Source: Toxonevra muliebris
Taxonomy: Eukaryota > Arthropoda > Insecta > Diptera > Pallopteridae
DNA: 64,000 nucleotides
Direction: 5' to 3'
Assembly: GCA_963691655.1 (NCBI GenBank)
Contig: OY829326.1
Span: 72,905,235 to 72,969,234, forward strand
Below, in pieces: positions 24,822 through 38,267 of this stretch. Below the pieces are notes generated by a model. It saw only the letters and a program-made list of their open reading frames with translations. It was not told the origin of the DNA and made no database searches. The stretch's first letter is position 1. The number at the start of each line of letters is the position of its first letter. The position numbers and the translations under genes were made by a program.

Positions 24822-24832
24822 AGTGTGGCCAG
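24822..24832 (-). promoter_or_regulatory. Housekeeping core-promoter motif upstream of mRpS26
   Basis: Read on the minus strand this is CTGGCCACACT, one base from the fly core-promoter element YGGTCACACTR, about 140 bp upstream of the start codon. A CACAGCTGAT (E-box-like motif) lies next to it at 24811-24820. TATA is absent, as expected for a ribosomal-protein gene promoter. Confidence 0.4.
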
Positions 24833-25585
24833 ATTATTTTAAAAAGATTAATTTACCATAAAATTAGCGGTTCAAATTTCCAAATTTACACTTAAGTTTT
24901 AAAATCAAAATAATAACTTTATGTTATGTATATATACATATTATGTATCTCTTAATTCAAGTCGCTTGCTTGTTCACTTTACATAAAAAAGTTTTATATC
25001 ATGTATTATATGTTATAAATATTTGAACCAAATACTGTCTTACAATTTTTTATGACAGAGGCGACGGGCGGCATGCCCATGTCAAATAAAAGTAAAATCA
25101 ATGTATTCACATACACCTAGGGCCAATGTATGTAGCGACGCCTCACGACAGCGTGAGGTGCCGCTCAAAGTAGACCAACTTTGCTGAGTGTGCCGCGTGA
25201 GATAGTATTGTCACAATAGAATTTTTTTAAGTTTAATAAATTTGTGTTCAGAATTATTTGTAAACAAAGATAATAATTTCAAAATGCGTCACCAATCTCT
25301 TTTCTAATTTTTATTTTTCAGCCTTAACAAATAAAATTAAAAAGCGTGGACTACCAGAATGGAAGCATCGACTACAGAAATATAATTTCTTCCATTTCTT
25401 CCTTTACCAAATCTATTCAAAGCAAACTTGAAAATAATAATAAAAAAATTTTACAAAAAAAAAAAAAATGACAAATTCTCTTCGACGAGCGCCACGTACA
25501 TTGGCTATTTTGACAACCGCATTCCGCCCGTCACCGTGTGCTGCGTTCATTGACCCTCCAATATTGCAGTTCTCAAATAAAAAAA

Positions 25586-25980
25586 TTGTTCAACTGTCGA
25601 CGGTAAACTTTTGACTTTTCTTTTTTCGTGTTGTCACTTGCGCTTACATTCGTCTACTGTTAATGATCAACTTTGACTTTTTACTAATTTTGTCATTTCG
25701 CATTTTTTTTTTTTTTCATTATTATACATTATACTATGATCATATTTTTGTATAATATAAGTTCATACAAATAATCTCAGTGTTGCTTTTAATAAATGAA
25801 AACCGCTACAAATAAAACGTGTTTAATTGAGGAATTGCTTAAATGATAAAAGCAAAATCTGTTAAAACAAAGCGTCAAAAAGTTGACGGAATAGGCAACA
25901 GTTGCCGTCAACTTTCTTTTCCCTTTCATCTCCTCATCTCTCACCCACAAGCTCAGAAGTTAACCGTCAATAGTTGAACA
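25586..25980. repeat. Candidate inverted-repeat element with GTTGACGG motifs
   Basis: TTGTTCAACTGTCGACGGTA at 25586 is mirrored by TTAACCGTCAATAGTTGAAC ending at 25979. Inside are AAGTTGACGG (25880) and CCGTCAACTT (25904), which form a hairpin. Arms are about 20 bp with mismatches. No target duplication was found. Confidence 0.4.
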
Positions 25981-26420
25981 GCTCAAAAAGGTCAAAGTAA
26001 GATTGCTATTTATAAATAGTTGCCTACTAAATTAAACGGTTAAATCCCGAGAGTCCTCAACACTTAATTGTTTATTGGCAAAAAGTATATTGTATCGTGG
26101 GCGTTCAAGCACAAATCGTCAAGTGCAAAAAAAAAAAATTGTTTTTTGATTGGGCCTGTACTGATTGGTTTTTAAAATTCAAATAATATACTAAATAAAA
26201 TATCTCAGATTCAGACTTACTGTGAACTTAAATCGAAATTAGTGTTTTGCAAAATGAGAAATAAAGCCAACTGTGTAATTGGTTGAAGTTTTCCAATTTT
26301 TAAGTAAATTTTTGCTGCGCTGTGAAATATGCGAGGCACATATTAAACCAATCCTCATTACTTATGCATACTTAAAGAGGCATAAAATACCAGACGCAAA
26401 AAATGTACTCCATAAAAGTA

Positions 26421-27275
26421 CAGTATACCGCCAAACCATTAGAAACACCACAAATTTCCTCTGATTTTATTTGTAAATGAAGTGAGCTTAAAAAAATGTT
26501 GCCAAACTTTTTTTTCGGGAACTGCTTTCTGGTGACAATTTGGGACTGATTTGTCAAGTAATAATGGAAAAATTTATCCTCACTGCGGAAATTTAGGTTA
26601 CTTTTTCTAAAAAACCAAGGATTCGTTTTTGGGAAAAAAAAGTTTTCGCTTTGGCTTCCAACATTTTTTTTATTTGCATCATAAGTACATCGATGTTTCT
26701 AACAATTGCATCTTCAGCTGACTTCATATGTATGCCTGCAAGGATATGTGTAGCCATAAAGAGGGAACTATAAAAACGTAATTTCCCTCTTATTTTAATC
26801 ATACTATTTCATCTTTCCACAATGTACTGTTGGCGCAACTTTTATCATTGTAATCTATTACCTTTATAAAATTAAAACCGATAAAGTATTCGAACGATAA
26901 CATCTTCTGGAAAAACAGGCTCTCATGGTAAGAAAAAAATAGAGCAAATTAAATATTTTGAGTCCCTTTTTTAAAGCGACTCTGACCCTTACAGAGCTAC
27001 TAAAGTCAACTGGCAGGTATAGAATATTCGAGGGAAAAGAGATGGCCAAGGTTAACACTGATTTATACCATAATACTTCAAAAGACATAGGTTTTGGTTT
27101 TTGGTACAAAGAAGAGGGTTAAGGTTAAACTTCTTCGTTATTACTTGACTAATCGGTGCCAAATTGTCACTAAAAAACAGTTTCCGGAAAAAAGTTGAGT
27201 AACATCTTTTTAAAACTGTTAAAACTCACTGTATTTACAAATTTGTGGTGTTTCTGATGGTTTGGCGGTATGCAG
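26421..27275. mobile_element. Foldback-type element with about 150-bp inverted arms
   Basis: The left arm 26421-26571 and right arm 27131-27275 are inverted copies. Shared blocks include ATACCGCCAAACCAT (left, complement right), GAAACACCACAAATTT and GTGACAATTTGG, with GTCAAGTAATAA at the inner ends. Identity is roughly three-quarters by eye. The 560-bp middle has no transposase frame. Target duplications are not clear. Confidence 0.65.
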
Positions 27276-27345
27276 TAGGTTCACTACTAAAATATTTAAG
27301 TCCAATCTATTAAAAGTATTGCAAGTCTATGAAGGGCCACAATAA

Positions 27346-27386
27346 GTCTTATAGATCGCAATGCATTCCCCAACAAAAATAATAAC
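27346..27386. repeat. Dispersed repeat, second copy at 60667-60709
   Basis: TCTTATAGATCGCAATGCAT followed by TCCCCAACAA and AT-rich triplets matches, with two substitutions, the block starting TCTTATAGGTCGCAGTGCAT at 60667. It is too short to classify. Confidence 0.5.
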
Positions 27387-28559
27387 TTTAAAAACAAAAT
27401 TATATTGAAAATTGTGTATAATAAGATTGTTTTGTTCTTAAGATGATGCGCCTTACGTTTTTTCCGAAATTTTACGGACAAAACTAAAAAAAAAAACTAA
27501 ATTGATACTAAATTTGCAATCTGGTCACTCTACAGTTAATTGATTATTCGTTGAACAGCGCTGCCAACTATATGCAGTTTGTGACATCCGTGGATCGGCA
27601 TGAAAATGTGAGCTTTCATATTCAAACTAACTGAACTTGAATGAGCTTATGGGAAGAGCTTTAGCTTTTGCTTGACCAAAAGCAAAGTTTTTGTTTGTTA
27701 TTTGCATATACAAAACAAAACTTAATCAACATTTAAACAACGGTACAAAAGCACAAGAAAGGTGTGCAAGTTTCAATGCCATTTCATTTCATTTCATTAC
27801 AAATGCGTTGGATATTGCCACATCAAACTTAGAAGTTTAATTTTTTAGTTAGTTGCGATTCAGCTGCGGAGACGGTGAGGTGTTTTGTGTTTTTGTTTGT
27901 ATTTTTGCGGGAAAAAGTTTGGCAAGAAGTGACGCTAAACGGGAACGTGTGCATACATGGAAAAGAGTTAGTGTACCCTTCAATATATGAATATATATTG
28001 TTATAAAAGTGAGTGGGGGGAAAAGGTTAAAATAAAGAAATATAATATTGAATTTAAGAAGAAGCATTGATAAAATCCAACCTAATTCTATTGATAAATT
28101 CAATAGCTTCAAAAAGAAGGTCAAAGTGTCTCAAAAAGTTGAATCTTTCGAAATAGTAAACAAATTCGTTACGTTTCAGTGCATTTTCAAATTGTAACTA
28201 CTTACCTATAAAAATGTCTGCAACAATAATTACTACTACACAACAATAAAATATACATATGATTTGAGAAATAGTGCATAAAATACGAAACAAAAGTGCA
28301 ACTCCCCGTTTATTTTTTGTTGAATATTGTCAAAGTATCTTCTGCTTCATTCTAGTGAATATATACTTACACACATAGAAAAAATAAATATTATTTATGC
28401 CGCTTAAATACAAAACCAACATCAACAACAACATACGCCGCAAAAGCAGTAAAAATACCTGCACATATACACATGCAAATTTATACAATGACAACAACAA
28501 CAAAAATAAAAATAACAAAAATATTTCAATAAAAGAAAAAAAGTTGATTTGAAATTTTT

Positions 28560-29900
28560 ACCTGGTTTGTTTTTGATACGCTAAACTTGTGGTTTGCAGC
28601 AGCTTAGCACAGTACAAGTTCCCCCACACTCACTAGCTCGCACACACACACACACACACACACACGTATATCATGTGTGAAAATTGTTGCTCCGTCAGAG
28701 CGTGAGCGAAGAGCTTCCATAAGTGTGTGTGTATTTGGAAGAGTTGAGCTCTAAACGCGACTTTGTTTGGGAAGAAGGTAGATGAAGACGTTGGGATTTG
28801 AAACAGGCATTACACGAAACATATTGGTAACGAAATGAAATCGAAACAAAGTTATGTGCAATTCAAAAAGTTCTGAATTCAATATACACGTAAGAGCAAC
28901 AGGTTAAACTCAAACCACTCATTACAAGTTCAAAAAACAACAACAACAACAACACCAGAAAAGTTATAAGCTCGGCACACATACGCAAACGACGAAATAC
29001 CTACACACAACAAAATATTTGTTGTTGGTATGCTGTTAAAGCCAGAGACGCAGTCGCTGTCATTATTCAGGTGAGTGTATGTGTTTGTTTGTTGTTTTTT
29101 TATCATGTATACTTTTTGTTTTTGTATAGGAGCCACGAAATGAGTGTATTGTTGAATTCTTATATTTCTCTGTAGGTATCTAAATTTAATTAAACTCGTT
29201 TCTTTTTCTAGTTGTTGTTTATTTAAAACATTATTGTTATTTAAATATAAATATTGTTTTTACACTGTATCATATTAAATAAACTATTGGCACATATAAT
29301 CGTTTATATTAGTTTTTTGAAATAAGCACGCGTTTTTATGTGTGACTTTTAATATTTCTTGCGTTAAGTGATTGCATTTTTTGCTCTTTTCATCTAGTTT
29401 TTGGTTTGTTTATAGTCTTGCATAGACCTCTGCAAAAATGTTTAAGACTTCGAAAAGTTTCGGTATAAATTATGTACCTACTTTACAAAATCTTGTTCCA
29501 ATAAAAAAAAGAATTATTGTATGGTTTTGCTTGTTTTGAAAGAAATAAAATCCAATACCTGATTTCCAAGCACAAAAACTTTAATTTATTCTCTGTATAA
29601 ACTTTAATTGAAATTGAATTTATTTTAACATCAATTTAATTCTTTAGAAAGAAAACCCCCCAAAGTTTTGTAAATTTTAGTTCCGCAATAAAGAAATTAC
29701 GAATCGATAGACGTTGGCAACGTGAAGTGTGCAACGTCACGTTGCTTCTCTTTTTATTATTTCTACCTCGCAACAACAACTACAAGTGCAATTATCCGCA
29801 AATAACAACAAAACTGTCGATAACAACGACAACAACATTATTACAAGACAGTGTTGCCAATTGCACGACAACTGGTGAATCACGGGCCTCAAACGTGAGG
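28560..29900 (+). promoter_or_regulatory. Possible non-coding first-exon region of a long gene on +
   Basis: This stretch has the composition of fly 5' leaders (CAACAACAAC runs at 28937 and 29772-29840) and two strong donor-like sites, ATTCAG|GTGAGTG at about 29070 and ACGTGAG|GTGAGC at about 29901. There is no ORF. A CA microsatellite (28641-28665) and GCAACGTG/CACGTTGC inverted octamers (29717, 29738) lie within it. This would fit a transcript whose coding exons lie outside the window; it is weak inference. Confidence 0.2.
28641..28665. repeat. (CA)n microsatellite
   Basis: Twelve and a half perfect CA units. Confidence 0.95.
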
Positions 29901-31239
29901 TGAGCTAAACTGCTACCACAAATTGAAAAACAGCATTTCAAAATAAAAATAAACAAATAATTACCAGTAAAAGCTATAAAAATAAAACAAAATAAGGAAA
30001 AATAACTATTTATTAACTGTAAAAATAAAATGAACCACACAGCATAAAAAAACAACTGTTGCTGTAAACAATATTTCAATTCAATAAAAAAATGTACAAG
30101 TGTTTTGTGGTTTGAAGTATTAGGTATTTGATAAAATTCGGCTGAATTAAAAACTACGTATTCCTTTACTAGAAATTTAAAAAAAAAAAACAAGAAAATT
30201 TTCTCTGAAACTAACTACTAAGCTAATTTTGAACAGTTCTTACTGCTTTTGGAAGCCGAAAGAACATATCACAGCTTCAAAATTTTGCACCTAGATGAAG
30301 TCTGCCAAATAGGTTAAAAATTAATAACGTAATAATCAAGTTAAGTTCTGATTACCGCTGGAGTTCCACAATGAAGTGTTATTGGCAAACTACTTTAGCT
30401 GCTATACACTTCTAATTTACCTGCAAAGTATAATTTACTCGCTTTTACGTTCTCTGACAACACACCAAGTTTAAACACCCATACTGACCCTACAGCAGAG
30501 AATAAAAGCATGCAAAATGACTTTGGTTTACCATCAAAATTTGATTAGCGACCTGGAGTATCAGGGTGAATGGATCAGAAAGCGTTTGTCATAGTTTTGC
30601 ACTAAGAAGAAGATCTTGGATATATTTTCATTGCTATATTCTCAAAAAAAGTGCAGGTTAACTTCCTGGACGTGTTACGATATAAGCATCAAAACTGCAT
30701 TGGTTGTTACATATAGTTTCATATAGTACATGGTTATTAAACCGATCCTGACGTATATCCATTCAAATATGGGTAACTGCGGCGTCATCAAACATATAAC
30801 AACTACAAAAATGCTCAGAACCCTAACAGAAGCATAATAAAAACTACTAATAGAAACACATAATTTTTGTGCAAAATATATCGTTAAGTTTAAGACTTAT
30901 TCAATAAGTTTATTACTGCACCAATACCACAAGTGGATAAAAATAAAAATATTGGGAATAAAGTAATTAGCACGATTAATCTGAGCGAGTGACTTCTTCA
31001 CCAGAACTTATTCTTTCATTTGCTCATTGTTCAGCGCGAAATCAGAGCACTGAAATTTGCGTGGGTCCTTTTTAACCATTCAACATAGAACTAAACCTAT
31101 GTACTGGCCAGGGGCCGTGTTCTTTTTTTTTATTTTGTTTCTGATCTCCAAAAACTGAGTCACTTTTGGCTCAAGGAATAAAGTAACAAAAACTCGATTG
31201 GACAAAAATCGACAAAGACTGGGCAAAAACTTAATGGAT

Positions 31240-32917
31240 ACAAATTGCATTTTCAAACAAGTCTAAATTTATCTCGTTTAGACCCCATAGTGGGCCATAG
31301 AAAGAGGAAATAGAAGGGTTTTCCTTAAATTTTAACCCCAACAGAACTAATATAGTGGTGTTTACCAAAAGTAAAAATAGGGGCAATCTCAAAGAACCAA
31401 AACTATTTAGTGAAACCATTAACTTCTTAAAAGAAGTAAAATATCTTGGTGTGATTATTGATGAAAAACTGTCATGGAACTCACATCCAGACAAGGCCCT
31501 AGATAAAGCCAGGAAAGCGATTTGGACCAGCAGAAGTCTAGTAGGCAAGAACTGGTGGCTCAGTCTTATGGTCTCAATGTGGTTATATACTGCTGTAGCC
31601 AGACCAATAATTACTTATTCTGCACCAATATGGTGGAGTAAGGCAAAACAGAAAACCACGCAATCCAAGCTCAATAAACTTCAAAGGCTAGCTAGCATTA
31701 GTATTACAAGAGCAACGCGAAGAACGCATTTCGCGGCATTGAATACATTACTAAACCTACCACTGCTACACTAATTCTTAAAGAAAGAAGCTCTACAGTT
31801 TACCTGCAAGCTCATCTCTGGATTAGAAGGAACGGCGTGTAAAACCATTCATCCGCATCTAATCCAAGAAATTATTAAGATTAAACATTTTAGTATTCTT
31901 ACTACGGACAAATGCTTTCCGCGCTACAACTTCTGCCATAATTTTAATGTCACATTCCATCATAGAAATAACTGGGAATAGGTTAGGCCCAAGTTTACAG
32001 AGCACTATGGTATACAGATGACTCCAAGACAAACGAAGGAGTTGGGGCAGGAGTGTACGCAGTTAGACCAAAAAAATCCATTTATTCAAGTATGGACACA
32101 GGTAGCTCAGTTTTCCAAGCCAAGGTGCATGTTATTGAGCTTTGCCTAAGGGAGTATGAAAACAGATCTGTGGTCAACAAGAACATTTACATACAGCAGA
32201 CTCCGACATCAGAGCGGCTCTTCTTGAACTTGCCGAATACAAAATTACCTCCAAACTAGTTTGGGACTGCCTACAGCTCCTAATCAGTCTAGCTTCTCAC
32301 AACAGAGTATAACTAATTTGGGTGCCAGGGCATAGGGGATATGCAGGCAACGAAATTTCAGACGAAATTGCTAGGAAAGGCTCATCCAATGAATTCACTG
32401 GACCATACCCATGGTGTTCCGTTAAAATTAGTTTAAGAAATTGACTGGACCATAACTAGTTACAATGCTGGAGGAGAACCTCCCGTAAAAGACAAGTTAA
32501 ATCATTCATGCCAAATATCTGTTAATGCAGAACTAAACAATTGCTTAATTTAAGCAGAAATCAAATCCGAATTGCCACAGGGTTCTACACAGAGCATTGT
32601 AGGGTCAATAAACACTTATCGACCTTGGCTCTAGACGACACGTGCTGAATATGTAACGAGGAGGAAGAAACAGCAGAACATATTCTATGCCACAGTGAAC
32701 ACAGGTCTAATGAGGACCCGACTTCGTTACTTAGGAAATTCTATCCTACGACCACAAGACATAGCAGATAGTTCTAAAGAGATACTAAATTTCCTTAAAG
32801 GAAATAAACTCATAGAAGAACTATAAAAACCATAGATTCCTTGGGAGATTTTACAATATGCCGTAGCGATCTGAGAACTTAATGTCCCGTAGGAGGTGAT
32901 TAATCTAATCTAATCTA
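31240..32917 (+). pseudogene. LINE remnant: RT thumb, RNase H and 3' tail
   Basis: On +: FNPNRTNIVVFTKS (RT, about 31335), VKYLGVIIDEKLSWNSH (about 31440), WLYTAVARPIITYSAPIWW and LNKLQRLASISITRATRRT (31570-31720). RNase H pieces with the YTDxSK start follow (about 32010), then WVPGHRGYAGNEISDEIARK (about 32320) and a Cys-containing end ICNEEEETAEHILCHSEH (about 32650-32700). Frames shift several times. The 3' end is three TAATC units (32901-32917), a pentamer tail like those of other LINEs here. The 5' part, including the YADD palm, is missing. Confidence 0.85.
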
Positions 32918-33474
32918 GGGTTCTCCTTATCCCATGGTATGGTTTTAAATGGAGAGATTATATTATTAGAGAGATAAGTTTTATTCCCTAGCATTGTACA
33001 TTGTACATACTATTAACTTGATATAAATTTTGTAGAGTTTATGGAAAATTATAATGCTTTTATAATCACGTAATAATTAGGATATACGTTCTATTGAAAA
33101 CTGGGGGCAACCACCCCCTCATGAGTTTTTAAAATTTAAAGAAAATACTTTTTCGCTGAGTGTAGCTTTAGGCCCAATAATTGGGAGAATTTCTAGATAT
33201 ATAAGCAGATAGATAAAGTTTAATTATTAACTTAGCTTCTAGTTTTATCCTAGTGCTTTACAAATATAAATACTGCGTTTTGTAAGGTCTCTAGTTATTA
33301 ATACCACCATTTATAATGCTCAATATTATCAAAGCATCTCAATTATTATTTTATACATCTATTATTTTATCACAGAAAAATATTGTAATTTTGAAGAATG
33401 GGGAAAAGTATGGTTGTGTTAAGTAACTGTCCTAAGCCCCTTTCGTATATATATATATAATGAAAAAATGTTAT

Positions 33475-33625
33475 GTGGCTGTTCACACGGACGCAAACAT
33501 GAACACCTGTCTGAAAGAGAGGTAGTGAGAAAAAGACAGGCGAGTTTCTATCTCTTTCTTACTATCTATTTTTTCTATATCTGTTACAGACAGGCGTTCA
33601 TGTTAGCGCCCGTGTGAACAACCAC
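33475..33625. mobile_element. Complete 151-bp MITE with GTGGCTGTTCACACGG ends
   Basis: The left end GTGGCTGTTCACACGGACGC and the complement of the right end GTGGTTGTTCACACGGGCGC agree at 18 of 20 bases, and inner blocks (AACATGAAC, CCTGTCTG) are mirrored as well. The middle is GA/TC-rich. TAT flanks each side, which is a possible 3-bp duplication. A half copy lies at 15492. Confidence 0.85.
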
Positions 33626-34929
33626 TATAAATTGAGATTATTCTGACTAATTACTACGATCATTCTGTAGCTGGAAATGTTTCTTTGCTGCTAATAATTC
33701 AGACTAAAAGCGAGTTCTAAGATCAGTAGCTTGATGGCATATTGGGTTCAATAATTGACATTAGATTGCCAACAGCATACGACTAATCTTGGATTATAGT
33801 GATCGACTCGGTTAAAAATTCTAAACTACTGACGGCTAATTTTTAAGCAATATTTTATTCTAATTCTTATGGGAGTACAGAAATGATTACAGAGTCGAGG
33901 GTACTACTCACATTTATTTACGCATGTAAACTAATAATCGGTGTTTTATTTTTGGTCAGGGAACACTTTGAAAGGGTTAGACATCTTGAATCATGTGTCT
34001 AAATTTAGTAAAGACACTCACCAAGGCTTTGGTTGTATTACCTGAAATTTGTATTTTGTATAACTAATTACTTAACTTTCCTCTCCTTTCTTGCAAACAT
34101 CAAATTGAAAATTTTAGGAAAATTGCAAATGCTTATCAATAGAATGTACATTTCAGTTGCAGTTGTTGCTTACTACTCCAATTTATATAAATAGTTAATT
34201 TGCAAATTAAAAAATTCCGATGCATATTTTATTACAGCAAAACATAAATTCAGTTGTCATTTCACAATTTATTTGCATTAAGAAAATAAATTAAGTAGAC
34301 GAATTTGTATTTTTATTTGTTTATCTGTTTTCAAATGAATACAGTGTTGGAAAAACTAATAATTTTTCTAAACAAGATTTTTAATTTTCTTAATTTGTAT
34401 ACGGTTCAGGAGATATTCTATAAATCCGGTTTAGCGAACAAAGAACATTTTTAAATTGTTCTTACTTCATCTGGTTCAAGAAACCGTGTACATATTTATT
34501 TTATAAGCTTTGTGTCTATTTGTATGTTTTAATGGAGATGGCTGAAATTGGAGAAATAAAACTTTTTTGAATTTTTGGGGTGAGATGATAAGCAAAATAA
34601 ATGAGATCGTAGAAAACTGAAAAATTGGGTTTCTTTTATCAACATCCTCTTTCGAATAAAAATGTTTGCATCCAATACCCAGATCCTTGATATGGAGTCA
34701 AATAATTTTGTCTTGCCTATCGGTAGAACTGAAATATTTAGAATCGTCACAGGAAATAAAAAATAACGTCATCTACCATCAATGGCGACATATTATAATT
34801 TTGTATTAAATTACAAACGTACCCTTAATTTTTTTTTTTACATTTTTATCATGTAAAGTTCACGAACGAGCAATGTTTGAAAATTATTAAAAATTACTAC
34901 CGAAATTCTGAGTCATTGGTTGCTAGCTT

Positions 34930-35930
34930 AAAAGTGCTTACTCCAATTTTCGGTAGTAATAATCGTCCAACAGGTTGTGCGTGCTATAGTAAATAAATTC
35001 GAGTCAACATATTCACTATTGAATGTTCCTGTGCCAGTGGGACAACGCCGCAGTCGAAGTACCGAAAATATCTCAGCTGTAAGTGTTTCAGTTCACAGTG
35101 AGCCAAATTAGTCAATTCTACGCCGTTCTCTCAGTCCACATTTTGATGAATTTTGGCTGCACTCTTGCAAGATCAAAATAACTCAAGAAATGGAGCCACG
35201 TGATTATTTGAAGCGCCGAAACTTCTCCGATTGGACTCTGCAAATCCTTGAATTCCATTGAAAAATCATCTTCAGCGATGAAAGACATTTTTGGCTTAAT
35301 GGCTTTGTCAATAAGCAAAATATGCATTATTGGACAGCAAACAATTTACATGTGCTTCAAGAGACTCCATTGCGTCCACAAAAAGTGACCGTGTGGTGTG
35401 GATTTCGTGCCGGAGGTTGGACCATATTTTTTCGTCAATGAAAATGATCGCCATGTTACGGTCAATGGAGTTCGCTATCGTGCCATGTTGAAAGACTATT
35501 TTTGGCCAAAATTGTATAGACATGACATCAGTGAATTGTGCTTATAACAAGATGGCGCCACATGCCACACAACTATCCAATCTATTGATCTATTGAAGGG
35601 GAAGCTCGGTAATCGTGAAATCTCTAGTAATGGTCCGATCGAATGGCTACCTCGCTCATGCGATGTAACGCTGTTAAGTTTCCTTTTATGGGATTACGTT
35701 AAGTCGTTGATTTATGCCAACAAGCCAACAACGTTAGAGGAGCTCAGGAACAATACCGAATGCAAAATTGCCGAAGTTCCAGTCGATATGTGAGGAAGAG
35801 TGGTAAAAATTAGCTCCAAAGAATCGATTGCTGCAAACGTGCTCGCGGTTATCATATACTGTGTTATGTCTTTATTGAAAAATTCTTTATTTTGCTTTTG
35901 CATCTAATATGTCTATTTAGGCTCCGAATG
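34930..35930 (+). pseudogene. Nearly full-length Tc1/mariner-superfamily transposase relic
   Basis: With several stops and frameshifts, the + strand reads a helix-turn-helix end (VVRAIVNKFESTYSLLNVPV), KITQEMEPRDYLKRRNFSDW, FSDERHFWLNGFVNKQNMHY (first catalytic Asp), VTVWCGFRAGG, NENDRHVTVNGVRYRAMLKD, QDGATCHTTIQSIDLL (second Asp) and SNGPIEWLPRSCDVTLLSFL with LWDYVKSLIYANKPTT (third catalytic region). It is the same class as the 7.8-kb fragment. At least four in-frame stops show it is inactive. Element ends were not located. Confidence 0.85.
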
Positions 35931-37581
35931 GCCGCATACTCCTCGAATGTGCATGCGTCTCATATGAAGTACGCTTGTTAATATAACCTGCTAAGGGGTG
36001 ACCCAAAAACTGTGGTAATTTCGGTTCCAGCAGAGGTTTCATTACCACAAAATAGTAAAGTAATTTCAAAACCACGCAAATGGAACCTCATTGCGCCTGA
36101 AAAATTAGAAAACTCTTTGTTGGCCGAAATATCCACATTTGGGCTTTATTTTTTTTTTTAGTCTACTATACAATCTCACTTACTTTAGATACGAATATCT
36201 CTAAAACTAAAAGAGATATTGTGAATTATGGGTTGTATTTATTTTTTGCTAGTTGGTGTAATTTGCCTTTTTTTTTGATTTTCAAAGGATTGTTTGATAT
36301 TTGCTCGATATTTACTGATATGACTCGATAGCCATGATCGCCAAAATAATATAAGCGATAAAACCTAAATTTTACAGGAGCAGGTTTTTTGTACCTTTAC
36401 TACACTATATAGAAAATGAAAAGTTCCTAACTGATTTTCTCTAGAATTGCTGCTGAAAAAATGGTGCTTACGATAATTTGGCGATTTTAGCTCAATATGA
36501 TTTTTTTTAGAACGTGGCGTCATCGAGAATTTCTGTGATTGGAGAAGCACTTTGGGGTTGTTGTGCTATTGATATTTCATCCAACAATGAGATTTCTAGA
36601 TTTTTCAGGGTCAACGTGCCAAATAGCCCAAAGGTGCAAAGGATACTATTTATGCGCTTCTTTTGAAAATCAGAGAAACTTTAAGTTTTCCCATACAATC
36701 ATGGGCATCTTTAATGCACATATTTATTAATTTTTATACAGCACATAATATTATTATGTAGGTACATACTTATTTTCTTCATCAAAGAAAAAACTACTAC
36801 TAGTTTTTAATCTGCCTCACCTTTTAGCTGTTTTTTTTTTCGTATTCATAGATACATTTATATGTACATATATACATACACAACTAAAAAGTAGCAGTCA
36901 TAAGTCTACAAACAGTAAAAAAAACAACAAAACATTCATTATGACATTCTTGCATGTTGGCTAACACTTCAGTCATGACACAACTAAGGCCGTCCAATGT
37001 ATTGTACTAGGGAAGTCTACCTAAAAACATGAAAAAAGTAAATAAAAATAAAAAAAAAAATGAGCCAAACAAAAACAACAAATTAGTGACAACATGAAAA
37101 TAGTTAAGTATATACATATGTATGTATGTACAATAAAAGAAAAAAACATGTTGACCTATTTAATTCCAGAAACGTCATTAGAATATGACATCAAAACAGA
37201 ACCAAAAAAAAAAAAAACAAGAAAAAATTAATAAAAAAAACAGGTAAATAACCAAAGCAAGAAAATGAGCGTGGAAATATAAATGAAAAACTATGTATAG
37301 CGAACGAACGTGTATAATTTCGTATGAAGAATTTTCATTCATTTTCAAATTAACACTTTAATATAAAATTATTAAGTAAATATGTATGCAGGTATATGAA
37401 AGGAAAGTAGTCTGTAAAACTGTAAACAAACCTATTTAATTTAAAGAACAGAAATGAGAAATTTAAATATTTAAATTACACTGCTCGGCGAAACCCAACT
37501 TTTTCAAAAATAACAAGGTTCTGCTAGTATGTACCCCGTTATTTTAAAAGTTTTCTTATGGATTTTTGTACGCAGGCTGAA
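35931..37581. other. AT-rich intergenic or intronic DNA, nothing recognised
   Basis: Simple-sequence stretches such as TATGTATGTATG (37119) and AACAACAAAAC-type runs (36920-37080). No exon or TE protein was found. Confidence 0.4.
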
Positions 37582-38128
37582 GGGGGAAGGCCACTGTGAC
37601 GGGTCAAAAAAAATTGTTTATCTTAAACTAAAGTTTATATATTTAAAAATATGTGTGCAAAGTTTTAAGTCAAAATCCCAAAAATTGCCTGAGTTACAGC
37701 CATTTTAGTGATAGTAAGAAGACTAAAAACTTAAAGGACTGAAAACTTCAAACGCGGTTTTGTACGTCTTTGCAGTGGCTACCGTTAAGCGTAGCCGATT
37801 TTCAAATTTTTGATTTTTACTATTTTTTAAGCTCTTTTGAAACAAAAATAAAAGGGTCGAAAACATGAAAAAACTTTCAATCAGCCGCCATTTTGTGGAA
37901 AAAAAATGCTACGTACGAGGAGAATTATACTCATATAGATTATTAAAAACTAAAAATTTTGGTTTTCAGAAAATCCGTATCTTCAAAACTATTCAATCGT
38001 TTTTAATAAAAATTGATGTAAATATTAATAAAATGAACATAAAATGATCTCCATATTCCTTTATTTGACACATCAAAAAAATTCCCGAAAATCACTAATT
38101 TTTCCAGAAGTCACAGTGGCCTTCCCCC
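37582..38128. mobile_element. 547-bp TTAA-type MITE with GGGGGAAGGCCACTGTGAC ends
   Basis: The TIR GGGGGAAGGCCACTGTGAC is perfect over 19 bp at both ends. The right flank is TTAA (38129-38132) and the left flank is TGAA (37578-37581), one base off. It contains a 60-codon open frame that looks like chance. Confidence 0.8.
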
Positions 38129-38267
38129 TTAAGGTTTTTCATTTCTAACAATTTTGATGTAATAAATCTTGGTTCTTTTGCAAAACAGTAGAATATTTTT
38201 GTGAAATGTATTAACTCTTTAGCTCCTTCGACTTTTATGTCCCTCTCTAAGGAAATTATATTTTTAA

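Noticed and set aside
25140..25185. CCTCACGACAGCGTGAGG palindrome
   Set aside because: Short, single, no second copy or element ends nearby.
30690..30840. Text such as KPILTYIHSNMGNCG resembling a LINE thumb motif
   Set aside because: The match is one short phrase with no flanking RT or RNase H motifs, too weak to annotate.
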